Part shown: positions 36,483 through 46,280 of the stretch, in pieces
How the letters are laid out: each line of letters starts with the position of its first letter
How positions within the stretch are numbered: the stretch's first letter is position 1
NCBI RefSeq assembly: GCF_017502485.1
Contig: NZ_JAFVUX010000025.1
Coordinates: 1-56,983, forward strand
Direction of reading: 5' to 3'
Source of the DNA: Helicobacter sp.
Lineage (GTDB): Bacteria; Campylobacterota; Campylobacteria; Campylobacterales; Helicobacteraceae
Length of the DNA: 56,983 nt
The notes under the pieces: generated by a model
What the model saw: the letters and a program-made list of their open reading frames with translations, nothing else
Database searches by the model: none
Told to the model about the DNA's origin: nothing
Position numbers and translations under genes: made by a program

Positions 36483-36488
36483 TATAAT
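36483..36488 (+). promoter_or_regulatory. -10 promoter of asnB
   Basis: TTGTATAATC with TATAAT 28 bases before the start codon at 36516. Confidence 0.6.
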
Positions 36489-36515
36489 CTCGCCATTTTT
36501 ATGCAAGGAGCTATT

Positions 36516-38441
36516 ATGTGCGGTATTTTAGGGATTTTGGGGCAGAGCGATACAGAAAACTTCACCAAGGCTTTACACACACTTACCCACAGGGGTCCAG
36601 ATGCCTTTGGTGTGTATGTAGGAGAATCTATCACACTAGGGCACAGACGACTCTCAATCATCGATACCAACGAGCATAGCAATCAACCAATGCACTTTAT
36701 AAATAGTAATATTGGGGGGGGGGGGCGAAATGATCAAAGCCCACTTTATAGCATAGTTTTTAATGGAGAGATTTACAACTATATTGAGCTACGCGAGCAG
36801 CTTAGTGCTAAAGGCTATGTTTTTCATACACAAAGTGATACTGAAGTCGCGTTAGTAAGCTTTATAGAGTGGAGAGAGCAGTGCTTGCAGAAATTTAATG
36901 GCATGTGGGCATTAGCAATCTATGATCACAGAGCCAAACGCCTCTTTCTCTCCCGCGATCGCTTTGGGAAAAAGCCCCTGTTTTACGCATTTATCACCAC
37001 TAGCAAAGGAGAGAGGCAACTACTCTTTGCTAGTGAGATGAAAGCCATTTATCCATACTTAGAGCAAATATCGCCCTCGCGCACCTTTAGCGCGATGAGT
37101 GCTAGGGCAAATATCTTCTCCTATCCACAGACTCACGATACCCTAGTAGATGGGATCTACCGCTTCCCTTACTCACACTATGCTTATATCAGCCTAGGCG
37201 AGAGCAGGCTTACTCCAAAGCGTTACTACAATATCCTAGACCATCTCCGCCCAGCTCCTAACACCTATGAGCTAGCAACACAGGAGTTTTTCACACTCTT
37301 TTGCGATGCGGTAAAGGTGCGAATGCGCTCAGATGTTACCATAGGCACTGCGCTTAGCGGGGGGCTAGATTCTAGCGCGGTGATTTGCGCGATGGCGCAT
37401 CTTGCCAAGCAGGGAATGCAAACACAAAAGGACTGGCAGCACGCCTTTGTCGCCTGCTTTAAAGACACGCATCAAGATGAGAGCTGGTATGCTAAGCAAG
37501 TGGTCGATCATATCGGTATAAATGCGACTTTTAAGGAGATTGAGCCGCTAAAAGAGTGGGACAATATCCATAAATATTTTTATATGCTAGAAGATCTCTA
37601 TGGGCGCATACTCTTGCACGATATTTTGATTTATAAAGAGCAAAGGAGCAATGGCATTACCGTAAGCCTTGATGGACACGGATCTGATGAGCTTTTCTGT
37701 GGGTATGGGCATATCCCTTATGCGTTATGGGATAGTAGATTCCACCCTGTGCGATTATGGCAGCTTATGCACACTACTAATGGCACACGCCTACACCCAG
37801 AATCCACTCTCAAAGTGTTAAAATCTAGCCTAAACATGCTTGCGCGTACAGGGGTAAAGCGACTCATTGGCAGAGAAATCGTGCAAAGTGCAGATTCTGG
37901 CCACCCAAACTTTCAGGCGATGGATACGCTCAATCAAGTGCTATATGTGCTGTTTTTTGAGACACTTCTGCCTGTGATTATCCGCGATTATGATAAATGC
38001 TCGATGATCTCAAGCATAGAGATACGAATGCCCTTTATGGATCATAGGCTTGTGGAGTTTATGTTTAGCCTGCCTTATCACTACAAAGTCGGTGGCGGCT
38101 ATACCAAAAAGCTCTTGCGCGATAGTATTGGCACACTTATGCCAAGCTCTGTTACTTGGCGCAAGCCAAAGCTAGGATTTAATGCACCTATGGCAGATTG
38201 GATAGCGCGTGATAAAAGCCAAAATGGGCTAAAAGAGTGGTTTTTAGATATTGCGCACTCTAAGGACTTCCTAGAATGCTCACTTGTGCCTAATGCTAAA
38301 GAGACAAAGGAGCAGATTCTAGCTCTAGCTAGTGGCAATGTAGCACTAGAAAACGCACAAAATGTCGCAGAAGAAGTATGGTGTGCGCTAAACCCCTATC
38401 TATGGGAAAAGTCCATCGAGCAATACGCGCTTAGATTCTAG
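36516..38441 (+). CDS. asnB: Glutamine-hydrolysing asparagine synthetase-like amidotransferase, phase-variable, in frame here
   Basis: 641 residues. The start MCGILGILG leaves the nucleophile Cys2; the N-terminal glutaminase domain shows HRGPDAFGVY, HRRLSI, FNGEIYNY and SDTEV. The synthetase domain has TIGTALSGGLDSSAV (PP-loop, about residues 278-292) and SLDGHGSDELFCGYGH. A 12-G tract (36714-36725) encodes Gly in NIGGGGRND between the HRRLSI and FNGE motifs, in frame. Length changes would truncate the enzyme near residue 75. AsnB homologues in glycan loci often amidate sugar carboxylates instead of making asparagine; phase variation favours such a role, since losing asparagine synthesis would be a strange switch. 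RBS AAGGAG. Confidence 0.9.
   Translation: MCGILGILGQSDTENFTKALHTLTHRGPDAFGVYVGESITLGHRRLSIIDTNEHSNQPMHFINSNIGGGGRNDQSPLYSIVFNGEIYNYIELREQLSAKGYVFHTQSDTEVALVSFIEWREQCLQKFNGMWALAIYDHRAKRLFLSRDRFGKKPLFYAFITTSKGERQLLFASEMKAIYPYLEQISPSRTFSAMSARANIFSYPQTHDTLVDGIYRFPYSHYAYISLGESRLTPKRYYNILDHLRPAPNTYELATQEFFTLFCDAVKVRMRSDVTIGTALSGGLDSSAVICAMAHLAKQGMQTQKDWQHAFVACFKDTHQDESWYAKQVVDHIGINATFKEIEPLKEWDNIHKYFYMLEDLYGRILLHDILIYKEQRSNGITVSLDGHGSDELFCGYGHIPYALWDSRFHPVRLWQLMHTTNGTRLHPESTLKVLKSSLNMLARTGVKRLIGREIVQSADSGHPNFQAMDTLNQVLYVLFFETLLPVIIRDYDKCSMISSIEIRMPFMDHRLVEFMFSLPYHYKVGGGYTKKLLRDSIGTLMPSSVTWRKPKLGFNAPMADWIARDKSQNGLKEWFLDIAHSKDFLECSLVPNAKETKEQILALASGNVALENAQNVAEEVWCALNPYLWEKSIEQYALRF
36714..36725 (+). 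repeat. Poly-G contingency tract, G12
   Basis: Twelve G in asnB, in frame as sequenced. Confidence 0.94.
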
Positions 38442-38455
38442 GTATATACTCATAA

Positions 38456-38674
38456 TTTAAAGCTCATATTACTAGTGATTATCCCACGCCAATCGTAGTG
38501 GATCGCCAAATTGATTCAATCTATGGATTATGGAGAGCCGAATTTTTGTATAACATTCCCGTAACAAATTTTTGCTTAACGACTGGAGTTAGTGGCAGTT
38601 TGATGCTAAAAAATGGGGCAGACTATGCCGCCAATGTTTTTACCTGGATATTTGGGTTTTTGTATAAAATGTAA
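38456..38674 (+). pseudogene. Unidentified gene remnant
   Basis: A 72-codon open frame with no start codon between a TAA at 38453 and a TAA at 38672. It encodes YPTPIVVDRQIDSIYGLWRA and TGVSGSLMLKNGADYAANVF. The composition is protein-like and contains no dispersed repeat, so it looks like the 3' part of a deleted gene. Family not recognised. The rest of the gap 38442-38819 shows nothing else. Confidence 0.4.
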
Positions 38675-38819
38675 CACCTAAAATAAAAAATTAGAATCCA
38701 TATTGACAACAATTTAGGCATTTGGCTAGAATCGATGAACCTGCGTAATTAAAGAGGCATTAAGCTTATATTAAGAGAGCAAATCTCCGTCCCCTGCAAA
38801 AAGCTTGTTAAGGATCTGT

Positions 38820-40094
38820 ATGACTAGCTTGGCTCAAAGGTATGCGACTACTGCGAGATATTTCGCCTACGCAAGAGCACAGAGTAGCACAGACTCTCCC
38901 CATATATTCCTAGATAGTAGTGGGCAGGCTATCAAGCCTAGCTTCCGCCATATCCGTGTCTCTTGTGTCGCGCACTCATCATTACAGCTAGCCACCATCT
39001 CCTGCCAAAAGCAAGAGCCCAGCCAAAAAGAATTATATGATATTTGCGTGCAAAAGCAGATCCTTGAGCCTAGCAAGACATATCTCTTTAGTGCTATCCC
39101 GCTTGGCACACCAGCCCCACAAAGTCCAGTGAAGCAGTATAAAATCTTCGCGCGCGAACTTGTAGATACTCAAGCAAATCCCCAAGGTACAGGTGGCTCA
39201 CCTAGAATCTATGAAGACTTAAGCGCGCAAATCCTTATCCCACTCATCCTGCTCCCACTTGCACAAGATAAGCAAGTAAGTGGAGTATTTTTACTCGATG
39301 ATTGGCTTTGTGTCTATGACAAAGGTGCGCTACTTTATGAATGCGTGTGTAGCGATATCACATCACTCCGTGATGCGCTTAGATTTATTGACTCAATGTA
39401 TAATAGCCCTAAGACAATCTTCTACTATCAAGATCTTTTCCCAAGTGCGCTAGATCTACACACACTAGATTCTAGCTTAGTGCGCATAGAATCTATCACA
39501 AAGCCACTTTATCAAGTCCTTGATGACTCCTTGCACTCCCAGCGATTTACCCCACTCTATAATCCACACGCCAAGCAACTCTTGCAGACAAGTAGCTTTT
39601 GGCAGGGATTAGGGCTTGTAGCGTGCTCCGCGCTTATCCTTGCGCTACCATTTTGCAAGCTTCTATATGCTAGCTATCTTGATAGTCGTGCAAGCGATTT
39701 GCACGCGCATAATGCACAGCTCACCCAAACTCTAAAGTCCCAAAGCCTAGCCATAAGCAAGCTACCTCATCAAAACACCCAAATCACTGACACCATCCAC
39801 CATCTCTACACCATTAAATCCCGCTACACTTCTCGCCTAGAGATTCTCTCCACGCTCTCACAAATAGCACGCAAGCACGAGACTTGGATCACTTATTTGC
39901 AGATAAATGGTGGGCTAGAAAAGGGCGAGACACTCCTAGAGTTCTCCTGTCAATCGCAAAATCAAGAAAATCTCCAAACTTTGCTACTGTCCTTGCAGCA
40001 GAGTCTAAACCTTGAGATCATCTCCACAGAAGAAGAGCTACACCCAAGCGATGTCTTTGGTACAAAAATCACGCTAAAGATTGGCTATGCCTAG
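38820..40094 (+). CDS. Type II secretion/pilus assembly protein, GspL/PilN-like
   Basis: 424 residues from ATG 38820 with AAGGAT; an in-frame TTG 15 bases earlier is less likely. A cytoplasmic part (1-255) precedes one membrane helix (GLVACSALILALPFCKLLYA, about 264-283), a coiled coil (HAHNAQLTQTLKSQSLAISK) and a C-terminal ferredoxin-like domain as in PilN/GspL. It heads a six-gene operon that ends with the secretion ATPase, matching the cts competence operon of Campylobacter. Its role is to link ATPase and secretin across the inner membrane. Confidence 0.7.
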   Translation: MTSLAQRYATTARYFAYARAQSSTDSPHIFLDSSGQAIKPSFRHIRVSCVAHSSLQLATISCQKQEPSQKELYDICVQKQILEPSKTYLFSAIPLGTPAPQSPVKQYKIFARELVDTQANPQGTGGSPRIYEDLSAQILIPLILLPLAQDKQVSGVFLLDDWLCVYDKGALLYECVCSDITSLRDALRFIDSMYNSPKTIFYYQDLFPSALDLHTLDSSLVRIESITKPLYQVLDDSLHSQRFTPLYNPHAKQLLQTSSFWQGLGLVACSALILALPFCKLLYASYLDSRASDLHAHNAQLTQTLKSQSLAISKLPHQNTQITDTIHHLYTIKSRYTSRLEILSTLSQIARKHETWITYLQINGGLEKGETLLEFSCQSQNQENLQTLLLSLQQSLNLEIISTEEELHPSDVFGTKITLKIGYA

Positions 40095-40620
40095 ACTATT
40101 TACCACTTGCGATCTTTGGCTTATGCAAAAAAGCCCGCGTGAAAAGCTCGCACTCTTTGCCCTACCTTTGGTGCTATGCGCTGGCGTGGCTTTCCTTGCG
40201 ATCTTGCCACCACTTGATGCCACCCTGACACAAAGCAAGTTTGCTTATGACACGCAAGAGAAGCTTGCACAAACGCTAGAATCCACCTTAGCCCAGTCAA
40301 GCTCACAAGAGGAGCTAGCAAGCACCCTAGCTTATAAACAGCAGCTCTTACATAGCCTACAAGAGCGCGCACTTACTAACGCTCAGCTTGCCACAAAGCT
40401 AGCGCGTTTTAGCAAAGGCGAGAAACATAAGGGTGCGTATCTATCCTTTAGCACTGTAGGTGATGTGGATATGCTAGAGGACATTATTGAGCTACTAGAA
40501 GCGCAATATTTTGTCTTCATCGAAAATCTTGTCATTAAAGCCCCTTTTGCAAGTAGCTTAGAGCTGTCCTTTGATGTGCTAAATCTAGGAGAAACACTCC
40601 ATAAGCTTAGAGAGCTGTGA
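40087..40620 (+). CDS. PilO-like inner-membrane assembly protein
   Basis: 177 residues, ATG 40087 overlapping the previous gene by 8 bases. A short cytoplasmic start, one membrane helix (LALFALPLVLCAGVAFLAIL, about 19-38), a coiled coil, and a C-terminal compact domain (FSTVGDVDMLEDIIELLEA) fit PilO/GspM. It partners the PilN-like protein in the inner-membrane platform. Confidence 0.62.
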   Translation: MPRLFTTCDLWLMQKSPREKLALFALPLVLCAGVAFLAILPPLDATLTQSKFAYDTQEKLAQTLESTLAQSSSQEELASTLAYKQQLLHSLQERALTNAQLATKLARFSKGEKHKGAYLSFSTVGDVDMLEDIIELLEAQYFVFIENLVIKAPFASSLELSFDVLNLGETLHKLREL

Positions 40621-40937
40621 TGAAGCGGTATGCGTGGGCTATGCAGCTATGTGCGCTAAGTCTTTTTGCCCAGAGCCTACAAGAGCAAGTCAGTGCGCTT
40701 TTGCACGCGCCTTTAACACATAATCATCGCATATACAATGTCTTTGGCGAAAAGGAGATTGAGCTAAAAGTCTCTGCGATTTTAAACCATAAAGCCCTAA
40801 TCCACAACACTTGGTATAAGCAAGGGGATAAAATCGGAGGCTTTACCATCACACATATCAATGCACAAGAAGTCGCGCTAATGGACAAAAAGGGTAACAA
40901 AAAGACCCTAGCCCTGCAAAAAAGAGTCTTTGAATGA
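40620..40937 (+). CDS. PilP/CtsR-like periplasmic protein
   Basis: 105 residues with start ATG 40620 inside the stop of the previous gene. A signal-like N-terminus is followed by a small domain, ELKVSAILNHKALIHNTWY...GDKIGGFTITHINAQEVALM, that matches the HR/PilP-GspC domain binding the secretin. By position it corresponds to CtsR, but similarity is judged only by pattern. Confidence 0.58.
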   Translation: MKRYAWAMQLCALSLFAQSLQEQVSALLHAPLTHNHRIYNVFGEKEIELKVSAILNHKALIHNTWYKQGDKIGGFTITHINAQEVALMDKKGNKKTLALQKRVFE

Positions 40938-42478
40938 TCACCTTAAGCCTAGAATCTACCTTTAGATTCTATCTCCCTAAGCTTATGTGCCAGATTCTAG
41001 GCTTATTGCTAGTATGCACTCTCCTACTTTCTATAACCCAAGCTAATGAATGTGCAAATCGATCTTTCACTCTTCAAAGCAAGCCCAATCTCTCCCCCAA
41101 GCTCCTACTAGAAGAAATCGCACTTGAGTGCAAGCTCTCCTTAATTCTAGAAAACAACGCCCAAAATGCCTTGGATAAAACAAAAGTAAGTTTCTCTTTC
41201 CACAAGGCAAAGATACAAGAGATTCTCTCCACCATAGCCAAAGCTAGCGATACACACTACTCCCTAGAGCAAGGACTAATCCGCTTTAGCCACCTACACA
41301 CCCAAACTTTCCATATCAACTACATCGCTACCGCACGCGTGGGTAGCTCTAATACCGATGTTGTCTATGGGCAAGAGTCCCAAGCCCAGTCTCTAACCCC
41401 ACACACAAGCTACCACCAGCCCTACGCCACCAACCCCCTAGGCGATGATATACAAACAAAAGCCTTAACACAAGGCACGCAAAGCCCTGTATTTGGCAAG
41501 TCAGGGACGAAAATCTACTCTATTGATGAGCTAAATTTTTGGGGTGATTTAGAAAATGAGCTAATAGCCATAATCTACCAAGAAAACGACAGCTACCACC
41601 CAAAGCACCCGCGCATTATCATCAACAAAGGTGCTGGGCTTATCACCATAAATGCCACGCCAAGCCAGCTAGATCGCGCTAGAATCTACCTAGAAACCCT
41701 GCAAGCGCGCCTAAGAGAGCAAGTGCAAATTGATGTGCAAATCTTCCACATAGAGCATAACGATATAAACACTATTGGTGTAAATTGGGGCAAGCTCTTT
41801 GAGCTAGGCATTAACACCGCACCAAATGCCAGCACCCCACTCTTTAGTGCTAGCCCTAGCGGACTTGATTATGGTGTGTATGTCTTCTCGCAAAATTTAA
41901 GTATCGGGCAGATCGTGCAATTTCTCCAAGAATATGGCAAAACCAAATCTGTCTCTAACCCAAAAATCATCACCCTAAATAACCAGCCAGCCATCATCTC
42001 CGTGGGCAATGTCCTGCGTTACTCCCAAAGCCTAATCTACCAAACCTCAACTAACTCCAGCACAATCCAAAACACCGGCTACCAATACCCAAGCGTCTTT
42101 AGCGGTGTGCTGCTAGATGTAACGCCCTCAATCTATGGGCAGGAAATTATCCTAAAAATCAACCCCTCCATAACCGCGGCAAAAGATCCTTCCATAGAAA
42201 ACCAAGCCCAAGCCCTAAACGCCCCGCCAAATCTCTCCACCAATCAGCTCTCCTCCATTGTGCGCATACAAAATGGACAGCGCGTGATTTTAGGCGGACT
42301 CATTAGCGAGAGTAACTCCACTCAAACCAAGCGGCTTCCTTTGCTAGGCGCGATCCCCATTATTAAATATCTCTTTTCTTACAAAAAGAACATAAAGCAA
42401 AAGCGCGAAATGGTCATTATAATCACCCCAACCATTATCGATAATCAAAGCATACCCTACACAATCAATGAAGCCTAG
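40934..42478 (+). CDS. ctsD: Secretin of the DNA-uptake/type II-like system (CtsD/MshL-like)
   Basis: 514 residues. Signal segment IVLG-type helix near 20-37, an N0/STN-like domain (about 45-115), an N1 domain (GLITINATPSQLDRARIYLETL), then the secretin core: VQIDVQIFHIEHNDINTIGVNWG, KTKSVSNPKIITLNNQPAIISVGN, VLLDVTPSIYGQEIILKINPSI and IVRIQNGQRVILGGLI, ending LPLLGAIPIIKYLFSYKK. It forms the outer-membrane ring. In C. jejuni the homologue CtsD is needed for natural transformation. It overlaps neighbours by 4 and 11 bases. Confidence 0.85.
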   Translation: MITLSLESTFRFYLPKLMCQILGLLLVCTLLLSITQANECANRSFTLQSKPNLSPKLLLEEIALECKLSLILENNAQNALDKTKVSFSFHKAKIQEILSTIAKASDTHYSLEQGLIRFSHLHTQTFHINYIATARVGSSNTDVVYGQESQAQSLTPHTSYHQPYATNPLGDDIQTKALTQGTQSPVFGKSGTKIYSIDELNFWGDLENELIAIIYQENDSYHPKHPRIIINKGAGLITINATPSQLDRARIYLETLQARLREQVQIDVQIFHIEHNDINTIGVNWGKLFELGINTAPNASTPLFSASPSGLDYGVYVFSQNLSIGQIVQFLQEYGKTKSVSNPKIITLNNQPAIISVGNVLRYSQSLIYQTSTNSSTIQNTGYQYPSVFSGVLLDVTPSIYGQEIILKINPSITAAKDPSIENQAQALNAPPNLSTNQLSSIVRIQNGQRVILGGLISESNSTQTKRLPLLGAIPIIKYLFSYKKNIKQKREMVIIITPTIIDNQSIPYTINEA

Positions 42479-43217
42479 ATCCCTAAAATCCACTACAAGC
42501 AAGCTCGCACAAATACGCATAAAGCTTACTCTCACTTGCACTAGAATCTATACTACCCTAAAATCCAAAGCGTACCAAGTATATGGAGTGCTTAATAACG
42601 CAGTCAATAAAGCAAGGGTATTTTGCAAGCAAACAAGTACTTATACTACAACGCTTCTGCGCACACTCCTTGCACAATATCTAGCCAAAAGAAATGCGCT
42701 CATCACACTAGCCCTACTTTGCTTAAGTGTGTGCTTTGGACTTTGGAGTGTGTTTGTGCTAGGCATACTCTATGAGCGTCAAAACGAACGCCAAGATAGC
42801 CTGCGTAGAGCCAAAGCTCTAGAATCTAGCGCGCCCACCGCTATCCCCACAAGCCTACCCAAGCAAGCGCGAACACAAACTAACACCCCAAGCAAAAGCA
42901 ACATTGGTATAGGGGACTCTCTCCAAGCCCTAAGCACAAAGCCCCCAGCAATCCCAGCTGTTGATGAGAAAGAGAGCATTATTACAGGCAATCTTACCTA
43001 CACAAATGCCCTAAGCATTGCTAAAAGCCAGATTTTAGCCCAAGATTTTACACGCGCTAGAATCTGGCTGTATCGCGCATTTTTACTCCACAATGGTGGC
43101 AAGGAAGTGTGGGAGCTGTATTGGCTCTCCTTTGAGCAAGATTACCGCGCGAGCATTGAGCAAAAGCAAGCCGCCTATACACTCTATCTCCAAGCTAAAC
43201 GCTACTATGGATTCTAG
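42468..43217 (+). CDS. Membrane protein of the cts operon, TPR-like C-terminus
   Basis: 249 residues: a basic cytoplasmic N-terminus, one membrane helix (LITLALLCLSVCFGLWSVFVLGILY, about 82-106), a Thr/Pro/Ser linker and a C-terminal helical segment, ALSIAKSQILAQDFTRARIWLYRAFLLHNGGKEVW, resembling a tetratricopeptide unit. It is like the membrane proteins lying between secretin and ATPase genes in other cts/MSHA operons; function unknown. Confidence 0.6.
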   Translation: MKPRSLKSTTSKLAQIRIKLTLTCTRIYTTLKSKAYQVYGVLNNAVNKARVFCKQTSTYTTTLLRTLLAQYLAKRNALITLALLCLSVCFGLWSVFVLGILYERQNERQDSLRRAKALESSAPTAIPTSLPKQARTQTNTPSKSNIGIGDSLQALSTKPPAIPAVDEKESIITGNLTYTNALSIAKSQILAQDFTRARIWLYRAFLLHNGGKEVWELYWLSFEQDYRASIEQKQAAYTLYLQAKRYYGF

Positions 43218-43229
43218 GGACTAGCAGAA

Positions 43230-44621
43230 ATGGCAGAAACAATAAAAAAACTAAATCTATCAAGCTTTGCCCCAAGCAAGCTCCACACAGAGATTCTACC
43301 TGCAAGCTTATGTGAGAAGTTTGGCGCGATCATTTATGCAATCACTGACACGCATATCACAATCGTGCTAGCCCGAGATAGTGAGCAATCTAAGCAACTC
43401 TTAGCACATCATCTAGCCCCCCACCTAGCTCTAGGCAAGCAGCTAGAATTCTACCTTGAAAGCTCGTTTTGTTTTTATTGGATTGTAAGGGCGGTGGGCT
43501 TTGTAGAGCATTTTTACTTGCTTGATGAGGTAGAGGCTAGGCTGCATTATCTCTTACAGCAAGCCCTAGCACTTGGCGCAAGTGATGTCCATATCGAGCA
43601 TAAAACCTACTACGCGAGTATTCGCCTAAGGATTGATGGAGTCTTGCGCGAGATTGGGCGCATTGAGCTTGATGACTTTAGTAAGCTCTCTAGTAAAATC
43701 AAGCTAGATTCTAGGCTTGATATTACAGAAACACGCCTACCCCAAGATGGGCGAATGCAAAAAGATTTTTTACACAAAGACTACGACTTCCGCATATCTT
43801 GTATGCCACTTTTGTATGGGGAGTCCATTGTCGTGCGGATTTTGCATAAGCATATTACTCATCTTAACCTTGATACCCTTGGGTTATCATCTAGCACCGC
43901 AAGCGTGCTAAGAGAATCCATCGCTAAAAAAAGCGGACTTATCCTTGTTGTAGGACCAACTGGCAGTGGGAAATCCACCACACTCTATGCACTCTTAGAA
44001 GAGCTACAAACCTTGGAGAAAAAGATCATCACCATAGAAGACCCTATCGAGTATCAAATCCCATCAGCGACGCAAATTCAGCTTAATGAAGACATAGGAT
44101 TCTCTTTCTATGAAGCTCTAAAATCCACCCTGCGCCAAGACCCGGACATTATCCTAGTGGGCGAAATCCGAGATAAGCAAACCCTAGATCTAGCACTTAA
44201 TGCCTCTCTTACAGGGCATTTAGTGCTAGCAAGCCTGCATAGCCACGATTGCATCTCTAGCCTTGAACGACTCTTTGAGATGGGGGCAGCGCGCTCTGTA
44301 GTAGCGACAAGCTTGCTGTGCATCATAGCCCAAAGGCTTGTAGGCAAGCTCTGTGATAACTGCAAACACAAAACTCCACAAGGCTATATCTCTAGGGGCT
44401 GTGAAATCTGCGATGGTAGCGGGATTAAGGGGCGCATAGTACTTGCGGAGCATCTTAGCATTGATGACTCGCTTCGCGCGCTGTTTTGGGAGGATTTGTC
44501 TGGGGATTGGCGTTTGTCTTTGCGTAAGGCACTTGTGGCGCGCAAGCTCCACACACTCAAAGATGATGCCCTAAGCAAATGCGAGTCTATCGACTATCGC
44601 CAAATCACCCTACTAGGGTAG
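43230..44621 (+). CDS. ctsE: Type II/IV pilus-like assembly ATPase (CtsE/GspE-like)
   Basis: 463 residues. LGASDVHIEHKTYYASIRLRIDG is the N2 domain; VVGPTGSGKSTTLYALLEEL is Walker A with Lys248; IITIEDPIEYQI is the Asp box, DPDIILVGEIRDKQTLDLAL Walker B and GHLVLASLHSHD the His box. A zinc site of the GspE kind is present (CDNCK...GCEICDG). It powers pseudopilus assembly for DNA uptake. No GspF-like platform gene follows in this window; CtsF must lie elsewhere. Confidence 0.9.
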   Translation: MAETIKKLNLSSFAPSKLHTEILPASLCEKFGAIIYAITDTHITIVLARDSEQSKQLLAHHLAPHLALGKQLEFYLESSFCFYWIVRAVGFVEHFYLLDEVEARLHYLLQQALALGASDVHIEHKTYYASIRLRIDGVLREIGRIELDDFSKLSSKIKLDSRLDITETRLPQDGRMQKDFLHKDYDFRISCMPLLYGESIVVRILHKHITHLNLDTLGLSSSTASVLRESIAKKSGLILVVGPTGSGKSTTLYALLEELQTLEKKIITIEDPIEYQIPSATQIQLNEDIGFSFYEALKSTLRQDPDIILVGEIRDKQTLDLALNASLTGHLVLASLHSHDCISSLERLFEMGAARSVVATSLLCIIAQRLVGKLCDNCKHKTPQGYISRGCEICDGSGIKGRIVLAEHLSIDDSLRALFWEDLSGDWRLSLRKALVARKLHTLKDDALSKCESIDYRQITLLG

Positions 44622-44626
44622 TATGC

Positions 44627-44632
44627 TATACT
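44627..44632 (+). promoter_or_regulatory. -10 promoter of the 44653 gene
   Basis: GTATGCTATACTT just after the ATPase stop, 21 bases before ATG 44653, which also has AAGGAG. Confidence 0.5.
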
Positions 44633-44652
44633 TCGCGTTGTAAGGAGCTAGT

Positions 44653-46244
44653 ATGAAAGGTTTTATATCATTTATCATCGCTTGTGTGCTTGCGTGTATG
44701 AGTGCTACATTTATGCTAGCTCTTATAGATGGCAACCACAATTGGGGTGGGGACTTTTCCCAATATATCACCCAAGCAAAAGCCATCATAGCCAGCACAA
44801 TCCCCACCCAAATCGCCAATAACACGCTAATGATGAGCTACAGCGACTTCCCCTATGGTCCAAATGTCTATCCGTGGGGGTATCCGCTACTACTTGTACC
44901 AGTGCTTGCGGTCTTTGGAGAGAATCTAGCTGCGCTTAAATGTGTCAATGTAGCGCTTTTTTTACTCTTCATTATCTGCTTTTACTGCTATGTGGCTAGG
45001 CGGTTTTCTATGGGAGCTAGTACTGCTCTCACGCTAGCTTTCGTGCTAAATCCTATGCTCTTAGTCTTTGCTAGTAGTAATATCCTAAGTGATATTGCCT
45101 ATATGAGTGCAAGCTTTATAGCAGTGGTGGTGCTACAAGCATTTATCATAACAACAGAGCAAGCACGCAAGCTTCATACCTCTGCTATGACTTCTAATAT
45201 TTCTAAAATTTCTTTGGGGGGGGGGGACATAAAAGTTTAGGGCCACTTATTTTAGGGGTGCTTGGTGGGATTTGTATGCTTTATGCCTATCTCATCCGTA
45301 GCAATGGTATAGCAATCTTTGTAGCCCTATGCGCTATACATCTCTACTATATCGCTAGAATCCAAAAGCAAGATCTCAAATATCTAGCCTTGAGTGCTGT
45401 GCCTTATGTGGTGTTCGTGCTTGGGGTAGTGCTTATGCGCTATATGTTAGACTCTGCTGGTGGAGAGGGACATATTGCCGTGCTAGTGGAGAGCATTTCT
45501 CTTAAAAGTATCGTGCGCAACATTCTCTACTATGCTGGAATCTGGGGCGACTTCTTTGCCCTGCCAAATCCACTTACCCTACTTGCACCTAGTCTCCTAG
45601 AATCTAGATATGCCTTTTTACTCCCCAATCCTTTGGGGTTACTTGCGTGGGCTATATGCTTGTATTTTCTCGTTTTGGGGCTTAGTGAGTGCTATAAGCG
45701 CGATATGTTTGCGCTATTGTTTGTGGGGGCATCGTTGGCGATTTTAATCCTTTGGCCCCCATTACAAGGCATTCGCTTTGTGTTTAGTGTCCTGCCATTT
45801 GTGGTGATATGGATTGCTTGGGGTATGCAAAAGACCTACTCCAAGCATCCTAAGCTTATCATCACAATGTGCGCGCTACTGCTTGGCTACTTTGTGCTAA
45901 AAGACAGCTATCACCTAGCAAGCAAACATAATGCCCTGCCAAAAGCGATCCTAGCCCTAAAATCCCAAGAGTCCCACCCACAAGCCTTTGATCTAGAATC
46001 TAAGCGGGTTTATGAGTTTATCACCACGCATACAAAACCTAACGATATAATTGTGTTTTTCAAGCCACGCGTACTCTATCTAGCGACCAATCGCCTAAGC
46101 TACTCCACAAGCAAACTAGAGCGGCTAGATAAGGCGCAATATTTGCTAGAATCTAGCTTTGCCCCACTCTTTGACAAGAAGCAACTAGCACACTTCTCTA
46201 TCGCGTATGCAAGTGAGCATTTCACGCTTTATGCCCTGAGATGA
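44653..46244 (+). CDS. GT-C-like membrane glycosyltransferase, phase-variable, out of frame here
   Basis: The on-state product would be about 530 residues with about 11 membrane helices. The first loop has NHNWGGDFSQYITQAKAI (acidic residue as in GT-C/ArnT enzymes) and YGPNVYPWGYPLLLVPVL follows. An 11-G tract at 45216-45226 sends the frame into a TAG at 45238. With 9 or 12 Gs it reads GGHKSLGPLILGVLGGICML and continues through more helices to 46244. The C-terminal soluble part (KPNDIIVFFKPRVLYL) is as in PMT-like proteins. The tract is carried in a cassette almost identical to that in galE next door. Confidence 0.78.
45191..45240 (+). repeat. Poly-G cassette copy 1 (G11 at 45216-45226)
   Basis: CTAAAATTTCTTT, then G11, A, then CATAAAAGTTTAG. 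The same flanks surround the G10 tract in galE at 46478-46487. Confidence 0.85.
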
Positions 46245-46250
46245 TTGTGC

Positions 46251-46256
46251 TATAAT
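46251..46256 (+). promoter_or_regulatory. Extended -10 promoter of galE
   Basis: TGTGCTATAAT, TATAAT 25 bases before ATG 46281; it overlaps the junction with the preceding gene's stop. Confidence 0.6.
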
Positions 46257-46280
46257 GCACGCTTACTTAAGGACACAGCT

